Shown here one piece after another: positions 26,313 through 34,810 of a DNA stretch of 64,000 bases. The stretch's first letter is position 1, and each line of letters opens with the position of its first letter. This DNA comes from Prevotella sp. UBA5387. GTDB taxonomy: Bacteria; Bacteroidota; Bacteroidia; Bacteroidales; Bacteroidaceae. The notes under the pieces were generated by a model. That model saw nothing but the letters and a program-made list of their open reading frames with translations, was not told where the DNA came from and ran no database searches. Both the position numbers and the translations under genes were made by a program. Location: contig DHOP01000030.1 in assembly GCA_002407775.1 (NCBI GenBank), forward strand, positions 115,257-179,256, in the 5' to 3' direction.

Positions 26313-29300
26313 TTATTGAAAACTTTCGGAAAGAATGATTTCAGCATTGGCTTCTTCTTCGTTCAGCATTGATTCCTCAGCTGTATAGTAAGGGGCGTAT
26401 TTCTTAGCCATGTCTATGATCTCGCATAAGGCTTCATCTGTGGTCATACGTGCTTTACCTCCTGTGCGACGCAGATCTTTCTGAATGCGTTGCAGGCGTT
26501 TGGCTATATAGGTAATGACGCCTCGCTCTACCAGCGTTTTCAGCTGAGCAACTTTTAGGTAGAGATCGGAATCTTCAACCTCCCGCATGAAGTTGTTGAG
26601 CAGGTTGATGGCTGTACTCACCTGAGCACCCAGATTGGATGAGCCCTCCCTTGTATATTCCTGATTGCGGATTTCTTCGTCCTGAATGATACGAAACTGC
26701 TGTAGGGCTTTCTCCACATGCTGATGATGTTGACTGATACGTTCTACCGATTGTTCGTCTTTGAGAGCCTTGAAATAGCTGAGTGCATCAAGTACGGAAA
26801 TTTCTTTGGCACTCTCGGATACAAGGAAGAAAACCTTGCGGAAATTAGTTTTCAGGAATACCAGTGTGTCATTGGAAAGAGTAACACCTTCAACTGTCTT
26901 TGAAGCACGCCCAGTTCGGCTACGCAATGGTATCTTGGCGATACGGTTGTATTCCCTACGATTGGTCTTGTAGAGGTTGCGAAGCTCCTCATAGAAAGGC
27001 AATTCTTGGTTGATATCTTTCTTCTGCTCCCTCATCCCCTCCTCAAACAGCTTGCTTAAGTTGCGGTCTATAATCTCCTCTTGAGAATAAATTTGATTAT
27101 CCTCGCCAAAAGTGCTGTGGAAGGTCTGTATCTTGCTCAGAGCAATTTGGGTAAGATTAATTTCCTTGTTGCCTTCTCTTGATGGATAAAACACATAGTT
27201 ATAAATGTGCTTAGATACTGAGCCAATACGATTGACACGCCCGATACGCTGCATCAATCGAGTTGAATTCCAGGGTGTGTCATAATTGACTATCACGTTG
27301 GAGCGATGTAGGTTGACACCCTCTGCAAGTACATCGGTAGTTAGAATTATGTTATAGTCGTTTATTTTCTTCTTATAGTTAGCGTCAAAGTTCTCTCGAA
27401 TAGTTTTGAACTGTTGACTGCGATTCTGTGCCGAAATAACCAACACGTCAGGGCGGTTGATGCGACGTTGCAGATATGTCACGGTATCAACAGATTCTGA
27501 GAAAACCACTAATTTTTGTTCTGGGTTCCGATCGGTTTTGAAAAGTTCGTGCTTGAGCAGTTCATTAAACTTTGCAAACTTAGAGTCATCCTCGTCAGAA
27601 ATATCTTTCCAATCGGCCACCATCTGTGTTAAGATAGACTGATCATGACGTAGCATGTCAATATAGTCCTCGCGGAAGTCTGCTACATGAAAAATGGAGT
27701 TCTTGGGGTTGACAGAAGCCTTAGTGTTGAGTTTTTCCTCGATTTCCTCTTCAGATAGCCCTGATTCCAGTAGCTGATTAATGTCAAGGTCTGGAGCTAT
27801 ATAGATTTTATCATTGTCAAACATGTCAATCATGTGCTGATTAGCTTGACGAAAGTTCTCAATGGAAACCTGAAACGCATAGAAGCTGCTCTCCAGACGC
27901 TTCACCAGACCATTCTTGCGGATTCCTGCAAGGCTTCGGCTTATCAACTCTGCATTGTCATAGAGACCATTGGCTGCTTCTGGCTTTAAGTAGGCAATAG
28001 CTTGATATCGGGCATAGGTGAGTTGTTTGTCAAGTATCTGCATCGCTTGTTCAAAGAGATTGGCCAAGCGCTCATTCAGCTCATATCGGCTTTCTATGGG
28101 GTGTTCCACTTTTGGGAATCCATTTACATCTTTGTTATACCGGGATATATTTTCTATGTCAGTTCGAGTGCGGCGTACTGTAAGTGGCTTGATAACGCGG
28201 TCGCGCACAGTTTCGGCAAGATGCTTAAAGTCTTGGATATTGGCTTTGGGATTATTGCGTAGTTTCTTGAATTCTTTTATTAAAGGAGCGAAGAATGCTG
28301 TGAGATTCCCTACACCATCAATAGTGCAATGGCGCGGATCTTGAAAGAGTAAAATCTCGGTGTATAGGTCGGCCGGTGTATTGTTCATTGGTGTGGCAGA
28401 AATCAACATCACCTTTTTTTTATAACCTGGGATGTTACCTGTTTCAACTCGCGGCATTTTGCATATTTCCTGAAGCTGTTCAAAAGCGGATGTAGTATGA
28501 CTGCGGAATTTATGGGCTTCGTCCACAAGCACCAAATCGTATTCATCAGCATTCCAATAGTTGTAATCTTCTTCGTCAAGCACCTTGCCAAGACTTCCAT
28601 TTGTTATAAATTTGGTATATTTGTCAATTCCAAAATCTTTGAAGGTTGATTTCCAGTTCTGCTCAACAGCAGGTGGATAGACTACAAGAATCTTGGTGTG
28701 GTCGTAGCCATTCTCTATCAGAAACTTCTTGGCAATCATCGTGGCCACAACGGTCTTTCCTAATCCCACCACGTCGGCAAGGAAGAAACCATCATACCGG
28801 ATTAACTTCTGATAGCCCTCGACCACAGCATCCATCTGATAGTCGTACTTGGTATAACCTTCCGGCATATCAAAAGGATCGGTGCTATCAGCTTCAAGCA
28901 CGCGGTCGGAGAAATACTCCATGAGCATTTTAATATAGAGATCATAAGGGGACACATCGCCTATTAGATAAGTTTTCTCAATGGAGGTCTTGATATCCTC
29001 TGATGTGATTTCGCACCCTTCAGACTCCTGCCATAATCGTTCGAATTCGTCTTTGGCAAATTTCACATCATCGTAGCGGTCCATCTTTACATTGAACTCG
29101 TATTGCTTATCCTGCGAAATGCCTAAACCGTGGCCAGATAGATTGCTCGAACCTGTGATGGCCATGGCCTGAGAATATTGGTTGAAATTTTCGGGATAAA
29201 GTACATATATTTTGGCATGTATCTTCTTGGAGGGGTGGGCACGAAGTTCCAGTTTCCCATCTCGCAAATCCTGCACCATTTGGAACACACCATCTTCTAT

Positions 29301-29633
29301 TTGCTTTTGGTAACTGGATGATTCTATGTCTTTCCTGATTTTTCTCAGGCATTCATCTTTTACTTCTTCTTCGGCTCCAAAAAACATTTTTCCTTGCTGC
29401 GCTGCCTTGGCAATATATTTATCTACATCTATGCCAATCAATACTCTGACCTTTCCGATATTATCAAGAAAGGGGCGCAAAGAGAAATACCCAGATGCAC
29501 GCAGGAACCCAACAACTGCATCAAGATTTCGGATTTGAGGGTTATGCTGTAACACTCCCTCGAACTCTTTCATTAGTGTGTTTCCATCTCTATTGGTAAA
29601 GATATGGGAAGATGTATGCGAGTCTATGGTCAT
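26313..29633 (-). CDS. PLD-family nuclease/SNF2-type helicase fusion protein
   Basis: Protein of 1106 residues with a phospholipase D-type nuclease module at the N terminus (HAKIYVL near residue 139 and TGSSNLSGHGL near 162) and a superfamily 2 helicase of SNF2/DEAD type behind it: Walker A VVGLGKTVVAT, DEAH box VLVDEAHKFR, motif III SATPMNNTP, and a C-terminal helicase domain with FSESVDTVTYL and QRIGRVNRIGS. A long helical C-terminal region follows. Only one HxK half-motif is seen, so the nuclease may need to dimerise. It is the first gene of the operon with the adenine methyltransferase and probably supplies translocation and cleavage in a restriction or phage-defence system. Confidence 0.88.
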   Translation of the reverse strand: MTIDSHTSSHIFTNRDGNTLMKEFEGVLQHNPQIRNLDAVVGFLRASGYFSLRPFLDNIGKVRVLIGIDVDKYIAKAAQQGKMFFGAEEEVKDECLRKIRKDIESSSYQKQIEDGVFQMVQDLRDGKLELRAHPSKKIHAKIYVLYPENFNQYSQAMAITGSSNLSGHGLGISQDKQYEFNVKMDRYDDVKFAKDEFERLWQESEGCEITSEDIKTSIEKTYLIGDVSPYDLYIKMLMEYFSDRVLEADSTDPFDMPEGYTKYDYQMDAVVEGYQKLIRYDGFFLADVVGLGKTVVATMIAKKFLIENGYDHTKILVVYPPAVEQNWKSTFKDFGIDKYTKFITNGSLGKVLDEEDYNYWNADEYDLVLVDEAHKFRSHTTSAFEQLQEICKMPRVETGNIPGYKKKVMLISATPMNNTPADLYTEILLFQDPRHCTIDGVGNLTAFFAPLIKEFKKLRNNPKANIQDFKHLAETVRDRVIKPLTVRRTRTDIENISRYNKDVNGFPKVEHPIESRYELNERLANLFEQAMQILDKQLTYARYQAIAYLKPEAANGLYDNAELISRSLAGIRKNGLVKRLESSFYAFQVSIENFRQANQHMIDMFDNDKIYIAPDLDINQLLESGLSEEEIEEKLNTKASVNPKNSIFHVADFREDYIDMLRHDQSILTQMVADWKDISDEDDSKFAKFNELLKHELFKTDRNPEQKLVVFSESVDTVTYLQRRINRPDVLVISAQNRSQQFKTIRENFDANYKKKINDYNIILTTDVLAEGVNLHRSNVIVNYDTPWNSTRLMQRIGRVNRIGSVSKHIYNYVFYPSREGNKEINLTQIALSKIQTFHSTFGEDNQIYSQEEIIDRNLSKLFEEGMREQKKDINQELPFYEELRNLYKTNRREYNRIAKIPLRSRTGRASKTVEGVTLSNDTLVFLKTNFRKVFFLVSESAKEISVLDALSYFKALKDEQSVERISQHHQHVEKALQQFRIIQDEEIRNQEYTREGSSNLGAQVSTAINLLNNFMREVEDSDLYLKVAQLKTLVERGVITYIAKRLQRIQKDLRRTGGKARMTTDEALCEIIDMAKKYAPYYTAEESMLNEEEANAEIILSESFQ

Positions 29634-29643
29634 ATTATCATCT

Positions 29644-29682
29644 TTTTATTATCTATCCTTGTGGATTTTATTATCTATCCTT
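29644..29682. repeat. Tandem 22-bp-spaced direct repeat in the leader of the restriction operon
   Basis: TTTTATTATCTATCCTT occurs twice, perfectly, at 29644-29660 and 29666-29682, 22 bp apart. Each copy runs into a small palindrome ATCC-N4-GGAT. The pair lies between the -7 promoter element (29715-29722) and the start codon at 29633, so it could be an operator or an RNA leader element. Confidence 0.75.
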
Positions 29683-29714
29683 ACGGATAAAAATAACAAA
29701 TGTTGTTTTGCGTT

Positions 29715-29722
29715 CAAAGATA
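29715..29722 (-). promoter_or_regulatory. Promoter -7 element of the helicase-methyltransferase operon
   Basis: TATCTTTG on the minus strand, an exact match to TAnnTTTG, about 80 bp upstream of the start codon at 29633. No clear TTG at the -33 position. Confidence 0.6.
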
Positions 29723-29898
29723 CAAAATTATAATATTATTCACACTCACGTTAAAAAAATATATATAAAACACTGCAAAAACATAACAGGTTCGCAGAAA
29801 TCTTACGATTTGAGGTTGTATAAGGTTTGTTAAAATAGGAAAAACAAAGGACAAATAGATAATGGATAATTAGAATTGCATGTATTCTGCGATATCCC

Positions 29899-29919
29899 GT
29901 GTTCGCAATGTGTTCGCAA
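29899..29919. repeat. Direct repeat beside the tRNA terminator
   Basis: GTGTTCGCAA occurs twice (29899-29908 and 29910-29919), 11 bp apart, between the accessory island and the tRNA-Met terminator. It could be a remnant of a recombinase binding site. No matching copy was found at the left island edge. Confidence 0.5.
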
Positions 29920-29958
29920 GCAAAAGAAAAAGGAGTTGCAGAAACTCTGCAACTCCTT
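29920..29958 (-). terminator. Intrinsic terminator of tRNA-Met
   Basis: AAGGAGTTGCAGA (29930-29942) and its perfect complement (29946-29958) form a 13-bp stem with a 3-base loop. On the minus strand it is followed by TTTTTCTTTTGC. It lies 12 bp past the tRNA 3' end. Confidence 0.88.
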
Positions 29959-29969
29959 GATATTCAATG

Positions 29970-30043
29970 TGGACCAGCTAGGGCTTGAACCTAGGACCTC
30001 CAGATTATGAGTCTGTTGCTCTAACCAACTGAGCTACAAGTCC
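29970..30043 (-). tRNA. tRNA-Met (CAU anticodon)
   Basis: The 74-base minus-strand cloverleaf has acceptor GGACTTG pairing with CTGGTCC (two G-U pairs), D arm GCTC/GAGC, anticodon loop CTCATAA with CAU, T arm CTAGG-TTCAAGC-CCTAG and discriminator A. CCA is not encoded. The A-U/wobble pairs and C at the usual first-pair site do not fit initiator tRNA, so it is an elongator Met tRNA, or possibly the Ile tRNA whose CAU is modified to lysidine. It has its own promoter and terminator, and it borders the accessory island. Confidence 0.93.
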
Positions 30044-30082
30044 AATGGGTCGCCAACAGGGTTAACGACCTATTATGTGATG

Positions 30083-30113
30083 CAAAGGTACTCTGTTTTA
30101 GGGAAAACGCCAA
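30083..30113 (-). promoter_or_regulatory. Promoter of tRNA-Met
   Basis: On the minus strand TTG (30111-30113) is followed after 20 bp by TACCTTTG (30083-30090). Both elements and the spacing match the Bacteroidota consensus. The tRNA 5' end is 40 bp downstream. Confidence 0.75.
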
Positions 30114-30176
30114 ATGTTTTTTGTGAAAAGTAACTAAATAAGATAGCCCCAATAGGCCGTTATGACTATTTTTAGC

Positions 30177-30184
30177 TAACTTTG
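30177..30184 (+). promoter_or_regulatory. Promoter -7 element of the P-type ATPase
   Basis: TAACTTTG, an exact match to TAnnTTTG, 23 bp before the ATG at 30208, which gives a leader of only about 16 bases. The -33 element is not clear. Confidence 0.6.
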
Positions 30185-30207
30185 CAAAAAGCATTTATAT
30201 TTGGAAT

Positions 30208-32802
30208 ATGAAAAAAGTGGAATCAAATAATGTGAATCGCAATGGTCTAACAGACGCGCAAGTATCCGCAAGTCGTGAACAGTATGGTGACAATATGCTG
30301 ACACCTCCCAAACGCGAATCACTTTGGAAATTATACTTGGACAAGTATCGCGATCCCATTATTCGAATTCTCTTGGTTGCCGCCGTTGCGTCGTTGATTA
30401 TGGCATTTGTCAACAACGACTTTATGGAGACTATAGGCATCATTATTGCGGTAGTGATGGCTACGACCGTAGGTTTCTACTTTGAGATGGATGCCGCCAA
30501 GAAGTTCCGAGTCCTCACTGCCATCAACGAAGAGCAAGCCGTAAAGGTGCGCCGTAATGGACGTGTCATGGAGATTCCTCGTCGTGAGATTGTTGTAGGC
30601 GATATCATCCTTGTAGAAGTCGGCGATGAGATTCCTGCCGATGGAGAACTGCTCGATGCCGTAAATCTTCAGGTGGACGAGTCAAGCTTGACCGGAGAAC
30701 AGATGACCACCAAGTCAGTGGCAACTGAACAAGAGGAAGAAAAAGATGGCGAGGAAGCTTACCCGGCTCATATCATTCTACGGTCATCGATGGTGATGAA
30801 TGGACATGGCGAGGCTGTAGTGACACGTGTTGGCGACGATACCGAGATTGGTAAGGTAGCCACCAAGTCAACCGAGAAGACAGACACCAAGACACCACTC
30901 AATATTCAACTCAACAAGTTGGCCAAGCTGATTTCCAAGCTGGGTACTGGAGTGGCTGTAGCTGCGTTCGTTGTTTTCCTTGTGCATGACATCATAACCA
31001 ACCCGCTATGGCAGGGCACGGATTACTTTGGGATGGCTCAGATAGTGCTCAATTACTTCATGATGGCGGTAACGCTCATCGTGATGGCCGTACCAGAAGG
31101 TCTTCCCATGGCCGTTACATTGGCTTTGGCGCTGAACATGCGGCGAATGCTTAAATCAAACAACTTGGTTCGCAAGTTGCATGCTTCTGAGACAATGGGG
31201 GCAGTAACGGTGATATGCACCGACAAGACAGGTACACTCACACAGAACTGTATGACTGTGAAGGATTGCGTGATGGCCAAGAACGCTGACAAGCCTATTC
31301 TTTATCAGGCTATAGCCGCCAACTCAACGGCCTTTCTAGACGATTCCAAGGGTGTCGGCAATCCTACCGAAGTTGCTCTTCTGCAATGGATGAACGGAGA
31401 AGGTGAGGATTACCTGCAAACACGTGAATCGTCCAATATTACCGACCAATTACCTTTCTCTACCGAAAACAAATACATGATGACCATCGTGGATCATCAG
31501 CGATTGTATGTCAAGGGAGCACCGGAGATAGTGCTCGCCATGTGCGATGTAGCCGAGGACGAGCGACAAATGATCATCGAAAAGGTAAGTGGTTATCAGC
31601 GTGCCGGCATGCGTGTGTTGCTCTTGGCAACGGCCGAGGCAGACGAGTTCCGCACGTCAGGTCTGACATTCCAAGCTGTCTTTTCGATTGAGGACCCGGT
31701 TCGCGAAGATGTTCCAAAGGCAGTTGCATCGTGCCGCAAGGCTGGAATCAAGGTCAAAATCGTTACCGGCGACAATTCAGCTACAGCCATCGAGATTGCC
31801 CGTCAAATTGGAATATGGGATGCCAAGAGAGCCTCATCCAAAGAACAGCGATGCTGGCATATCACTGGAACCGAGTTTGCTGAGCTCAGCGACAAAGAGG
31901 CATACGATTGCGTACAAGAGTTGCGGGTCATGTCTCGCGCACGTCCAACTGACAAGCAGCGACTCGTAGAACTTCTGCAAAAGCATGGTGAGGTAGTGGC
32001 TGTTACTGGCGATGGCACCAACGATGCCCCTGCCCTCAACTATGCACATGTTGGTCTATCCTTAGGTTCTGGCACTTCGGTGGCTAAGCAAGCTTCCGAC
32101 ATCACCCTACTCGATGATAGTTTCCACTCCATCACATCAGCAGTGATGTGGGGCCGTTCCCTTTACAAGAATATTCAACGGTTCATCTTCTTTCAGTTGG
32201 TGGTTAATGTTTCCGCACTTCTGCTTGTACTCTTTGGGGCATTCGTGGGTACTGAGATGCCACTTACCGTCACTCAGATACTCTGGGTCAACCTCATCAT
32301 GGATACCTTTGCTGCTATGGCACTTGCCTCCCTGCCCCCATCTCACGAGGTAATGAAGGACAAGCCACGCAAACAGACCGACTTTATCATTACCAAACCC
32401 ATTGGACGTGGTATATTAGGATGCGGAGTAGCTTTCTTTGCCGCCATGTTTGTATTCCTACTTTGGTGTGAGCGTCATGGCCCAGGAAGTGTGATCGACA
32501 TTAGGGAACTAACGATATTCTTCACTACCTTTGTGATGATACAATTCTGGAACCTATTCAACGCCAAATGCTTGGGCTCCATTCACTCCGCTTTCCGCTA
32601 TCTTTGGCGTGATCGCGGTCTGCTATTGGTTCTCGCCCTTATCCTTGGCGGCCAATGGCTTATTGTGACATTTGGTGGTCGGATGTTCCGTACGGTGCCA
32701 CTAAGTCCTTCAGAATGGGGCATCATCATAGGTGCCACGGGTGTCATTGTCTTTGGAGGCGGTGAACTATGGCGTGCTATAAAGCGTTTGATCAATAAGT
32801 AA
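30208..32802 (+). CDS. Calcium-translocating P-type ATPase (PMCA-like)
   Basis: Inner-membrane cation pump of the P-type II family, 864 residues. In order it has the actuator domain with the SLTGE loop, a membrane segment with PEGLPMAV (calcium-site Pro-Glu), the phosphorylation site CTDKTGTLTQN, the nucleotide-binding domain with VKGAPEIVL, the hinge TGDGTNDAPAL, and C-terminal membrane segments with NLIMDTFAA. These are the marks of plasma-membrane-type calcium pumps, which export Ca2+ with ATP. Manganese transport is possible. ribF starts 3 bp downstream, an operon link without clear functional sense. Confidence 0.93.
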   Translation: MKKVESNNVNRNGLTDAQVSASREQYGDNMLTPPKRESLWKLYLDKYRDPIIRILLVAAVASLIMAFVNNDFMETIGIIIAVVMATTVGFYFEMDAAKKFRVLTAINEEQAVKVRRNGRVMEIPRREIVVGDIILVEVGDEIPADGELLDAVNLQVDESSLTGEQMTTKSVATEQEEEKDGEEAYPAHIILRSSMVMNGHGEAVVTRVGDDTEIGKVATKSTEKTDTKTPLNIQLNKLAKLISKLGTGVAVAAFVVFLVHDIITNPLWQGTDYFGMAQIVLNYFMMAVTLIVMAVPEGLPMAVTLALALNMRRMLKSNNLVRKLHASETMGAVTVICTDKTGTLTQNCMTVKDCVMAKNADKPILYQAIAANSTAFLDDSKGVGNPTEVALLQWMNGEGEDYLQTRESSNITDQLPFSTENKYMMTIVDHQRLYVKGAPEIVLAMCDVAEDERQMIIEKVSGYQRAGMRVLLLATAEADEFRTSGLTFQAVFSIEDPVREDVPKAVASCRKAGIKVKIVTGDNSATAIEIARQIGIWDAKRASSKEQRCWHITGTEFAELSDKEAYDCVQELRVMSRARPTDKQRLVELLQKHGEVVAVTGDGTNDAPALNYAHVGLSLGSGTSVAKQASDITLLDDSFHSITSAVMWGRSLYKNIQRFIFFQLVVNVSALLLVLFGAFVGTEMPLTVTQILWVNLIMDTFAAMALASLPPSHEVMKDKPRKQTDFIITKPIGRGILGCGVAFFAAMFVFLLWCERHGPGSVIDIRELTIFFTTFVMIQFWNLFNAKCLGSIHSAFRYLWRDRGLLLVLALILGGQWLIVTFGGRMFRTVPLSPSEWGIIIGATGVIVFGGGELWRAIKRLINK

Positions 32803-32805
32803 GCA

Positions 32806-33753
32806 ATGGAAACGATTTATCTAAACAGAGAAGAAACCGCATCATTACCACCCAGTGTGGCGACATTAGGTTTCTTCGATGGGGTACATCGGGGACATCA
32901 AGCACTCATAGCACAGGTCATTTCCTTGGCACAAGCTACGGGTTTGGCTTCGATGGTGGTAACCTTTGACCGCCATCCGAGACAAGTTCTGCACCAGAAC
33001 TATCAACCAGAGCTTCTCACAACCCTAGACATGAAGTTGCAACGATTAGCAGAGACAGGCGTCGACCGCGTGGTTGTCGTTCATTTTGATACCCTGTTGG
33101 CATCCCTCTCGGCTCACGACTTCATGCAGAATATTCTACTAGAGCAACTTTGCGTAAAAAAATTAATCATCGGTTATGACAACCGTTTTGGACATAACCG
33201 TGCAGAAGGGTTTGATGATTATGTAGGCTATGGGCAACAGCTGGGCATCGAGGTTATACACGGTGAGGCTTTTTCATTAGACGATGTACAAGTTAGCTCA
33301 TCGGTGGTACGCGCCTTCCTGAAAGAGGGCGAGATAGCTATGGCCAACCGATGCCTTGGTTACGAATACACCTTGGGGGGTAGGATCGTCGATGGTGTGA
33401 AGCAGGGACGCAAAATGGGCTATCCCACGGCTAATCTCGACACAAAGGATTTTGGTCAACTAATACCAGCCAATGGCGTCTATGCTGTTCGCGTAGGCTT
33501 AAAAGGGTACGACAAGCTATTACCCGCTATGACCGACGTCGGTACAAGGCCCACGTTCGGCGATAATCAATTGACAATAGAGACTTTCATCTTCAATTTT
33601 CATGAAGATATCTATGGTCAGCCGATGCATTTGAGTTTCGTGCGTCGTGTCAGGGATGACCTCAAGTTTGACAACGTCAATCAACTCGTGACTCAACTCA
33701 AGGAGGACGAGCGCATGATTGAGAAAATATTCAAAAAAGACAATAATGAATAA
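32806..33753 (+). CDS. ribF: Bifunctional riboflavin kinase/FAD synthetase
   Basis: Makes FMN and then FAD from riboflavin; cytosolic. It has 315 residues. The N-terminal nucleotidyltransferase domain begins with LGFFDGVHRGHQAL and has the later SSSVVRAFL motif. The C-terminal flavokinase domain has GRKMGYPTANL and the PANGVYAV strand. Start ATG 32806 follows the ATPase stop by 3 bp; the end overlaps the next gene by 8 bp. Confidence 0.95.
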   Translation: METIYLNREETASLPPSVATLGFFDGVHRGHQALIAQVISLAQATGLASMVVTFDRHPRQVLHQNYQPELLTTLDMKLQRLAETGVDRVVVVHFDTLLASLSAHDFMQNILLEQLCVKKLIIGYDNRFGHNRAEGFDDYVGYGQQLGIEVIHGEAFSLDDVQVSSSVVRAFLKEGEIAMANRCLGYEYTLGGRIVDGVKQGRKMGYPTANLDTKDFGQLIPANGVYAVRVGLKGYDKLLPAMTDVGTRPTFGDNQLTIETFIFNFHEDIYGQPMHLSFVRRVRDDLKFDNVNQLVTQLKEDERMIEKIFKKDNNE

Positions 33754-34576
33754 CACTTTACGCCGCACGTTGGACATCGTAATGTTCTTCGTAACATTCT
33801 TTCTGATCCAATACCTTGCCTACCTAGGGGTACATCTTGTTTCAGGTTGGCTTGGCGGGTCTGCCAACGAGGTTTCAAACGCTGCCACGGCTGGCGCTAA
33901 CGGTTTGTCAGGGAAGCAACTGGTAGTTAGCTCCGCCATAGCCAGCGTGCTCACAATAGCCATTTTTTTACGTTCGAAATGGGCGCCAATTTCGCGCAAT
34001 TGGTTGTCCACACACCCTTGGACAGTGCTTGTCTGGGTGGTATTTCTGGCATTAGGCACCATTTTGCCTTCACAATGGATCGATGATCAGATGCAAATCT
34101 CCATGCCAGAGCGCACCATCAAGCTTTTTGAAGATATCATGGGTATACCCTCCGGTTATTTGGCATTGGGAATACTGGCACCAATAGCAGAGGAATTGGT
34201 GTTTCGTGGAGCCATTCTACGCACGCTTCTCAAATTGTTTGACAATCGTATGCACTGGATTCCCATCATATGCTCTGCGTTAATCTTCGGTGCTGCTCAT
34301 GGCAATCTACCTCAATTTATCCATGCCACGTTGATTGGATTACTAATTGGCTGGATGTACTACCGTACAGATTCAGTAATACCAGGTATCGTTTTGCATT
34401 GGGTAAACAACACTGTAGCATACATCATGTTCAACCTCATGCCACATATGGCTGACGGCAAGCTTATCGATCTTTTCCATGGCAGTGATCGCATGATGTG
34501 GCTCGGCATTGGTTTCTCTCTGTGCATCCTTATTCCCAGCCTTCTGCAACTCAACATCAGGCTAAAGCAGAAGTAA
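33746..34576 (+). CDS. CPBP-family intramembrane metalloprotease (CAAX protease-like)
   Basis: Membrane protein of 276 residues with about eight hydrophobic segments. All three motifs of the CPBP/Abi family are present: EELVFRG (EExxxR) near residue 152, FGAAH near 182 and HWVNN (HxxxN) near 221. These form the metal or catalytic site of glutamate-type intramembrane proteases. The start used is the ATG at 33746, overlapping the ribF stop by 8 bp; a TTG nine codons upstream is less likely. Bacterial members act in peptide maturation or immunity to bacteriocins; the substrate here is unknown. Confidence 0.88.
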   Translation: MNNTLRRTLDIVMFFVTFFLIQYLAYLGVHLVSGWLGGSANEVSNAATAGANGLSGKQLVVSSAIASVLTIAIFLRSKWAPISRNWLSTHPWTVLVWVVFLALGTILPSQWIDDQMQISMPERTIKLFEDIMGIPSGYLALGILAPIAEELVFRGAILRTLLKLFDNRMHWIPIICSALIFGAAHGNLPQFIHATLIGLLIGWMYYRTDSVIPGIVLHWVNNTVAYIMFNLMPHMADGKLIDLFHGSDRMMWLGIGFSLCILIPSLLQLNIRLKQK

Positions 34577-34688
34577 CCTTCCAAGGTTCAACTGTAATTT
34601 CTCGACACCCCCAGATGCTTGCCTTCGCTAAGATGAAAGGCAAGTAATCGTACTGCCAAAAGGCAGGAATCGCGTGTAAAGATTTATA

Positions 34689-34750
34689 CCATTATAAAAC
34701 AATGCGCACGAAATGGTCAACCATCTCGTGCGCTTGCAATTTATTATAAT
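34689..34750. terminator. Bidirectional terminator between convergent genes
   Basis: GCGCACGA (34704-34711) pairs with TCGTGCGC (34726-34733), continued inward by ATGG/CCAT around a TCAA loop with one mismatch. Outer arms CATTATAA and TTATAATG extend the pairing. The hairpin separates the CPBP protease gene (plus) from the acyl-CoA ligase gene (minus). Confidence 0.75.
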
Positions 34751-34810
34751 GGAGGAACGCCTATGGTTAAGGCATTAGCTTAAGTTATTATTGACCCTTC
34801 TAGGGCTACC

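Larger units (their letters stand above)
29634..30207. other. Island-tRNA-ATPase intergenic region
   Basis: 574 bp holding the restriction operon leader and promoter, an AT-rich stretch without a gene (about 29725-29890), the 10-bp direct repeat, the tRNA terminator, tRNA-Met with its promoter, and the promoter of the P-type ATPase gene. Confidence 0.6.

Noticed and set aside
22954..29633. Complete BREX or DISARM system
   Set aside because: Only a methyltransferase-like and a helicase-nuclease gene are present; the other core genes of either system are absent.
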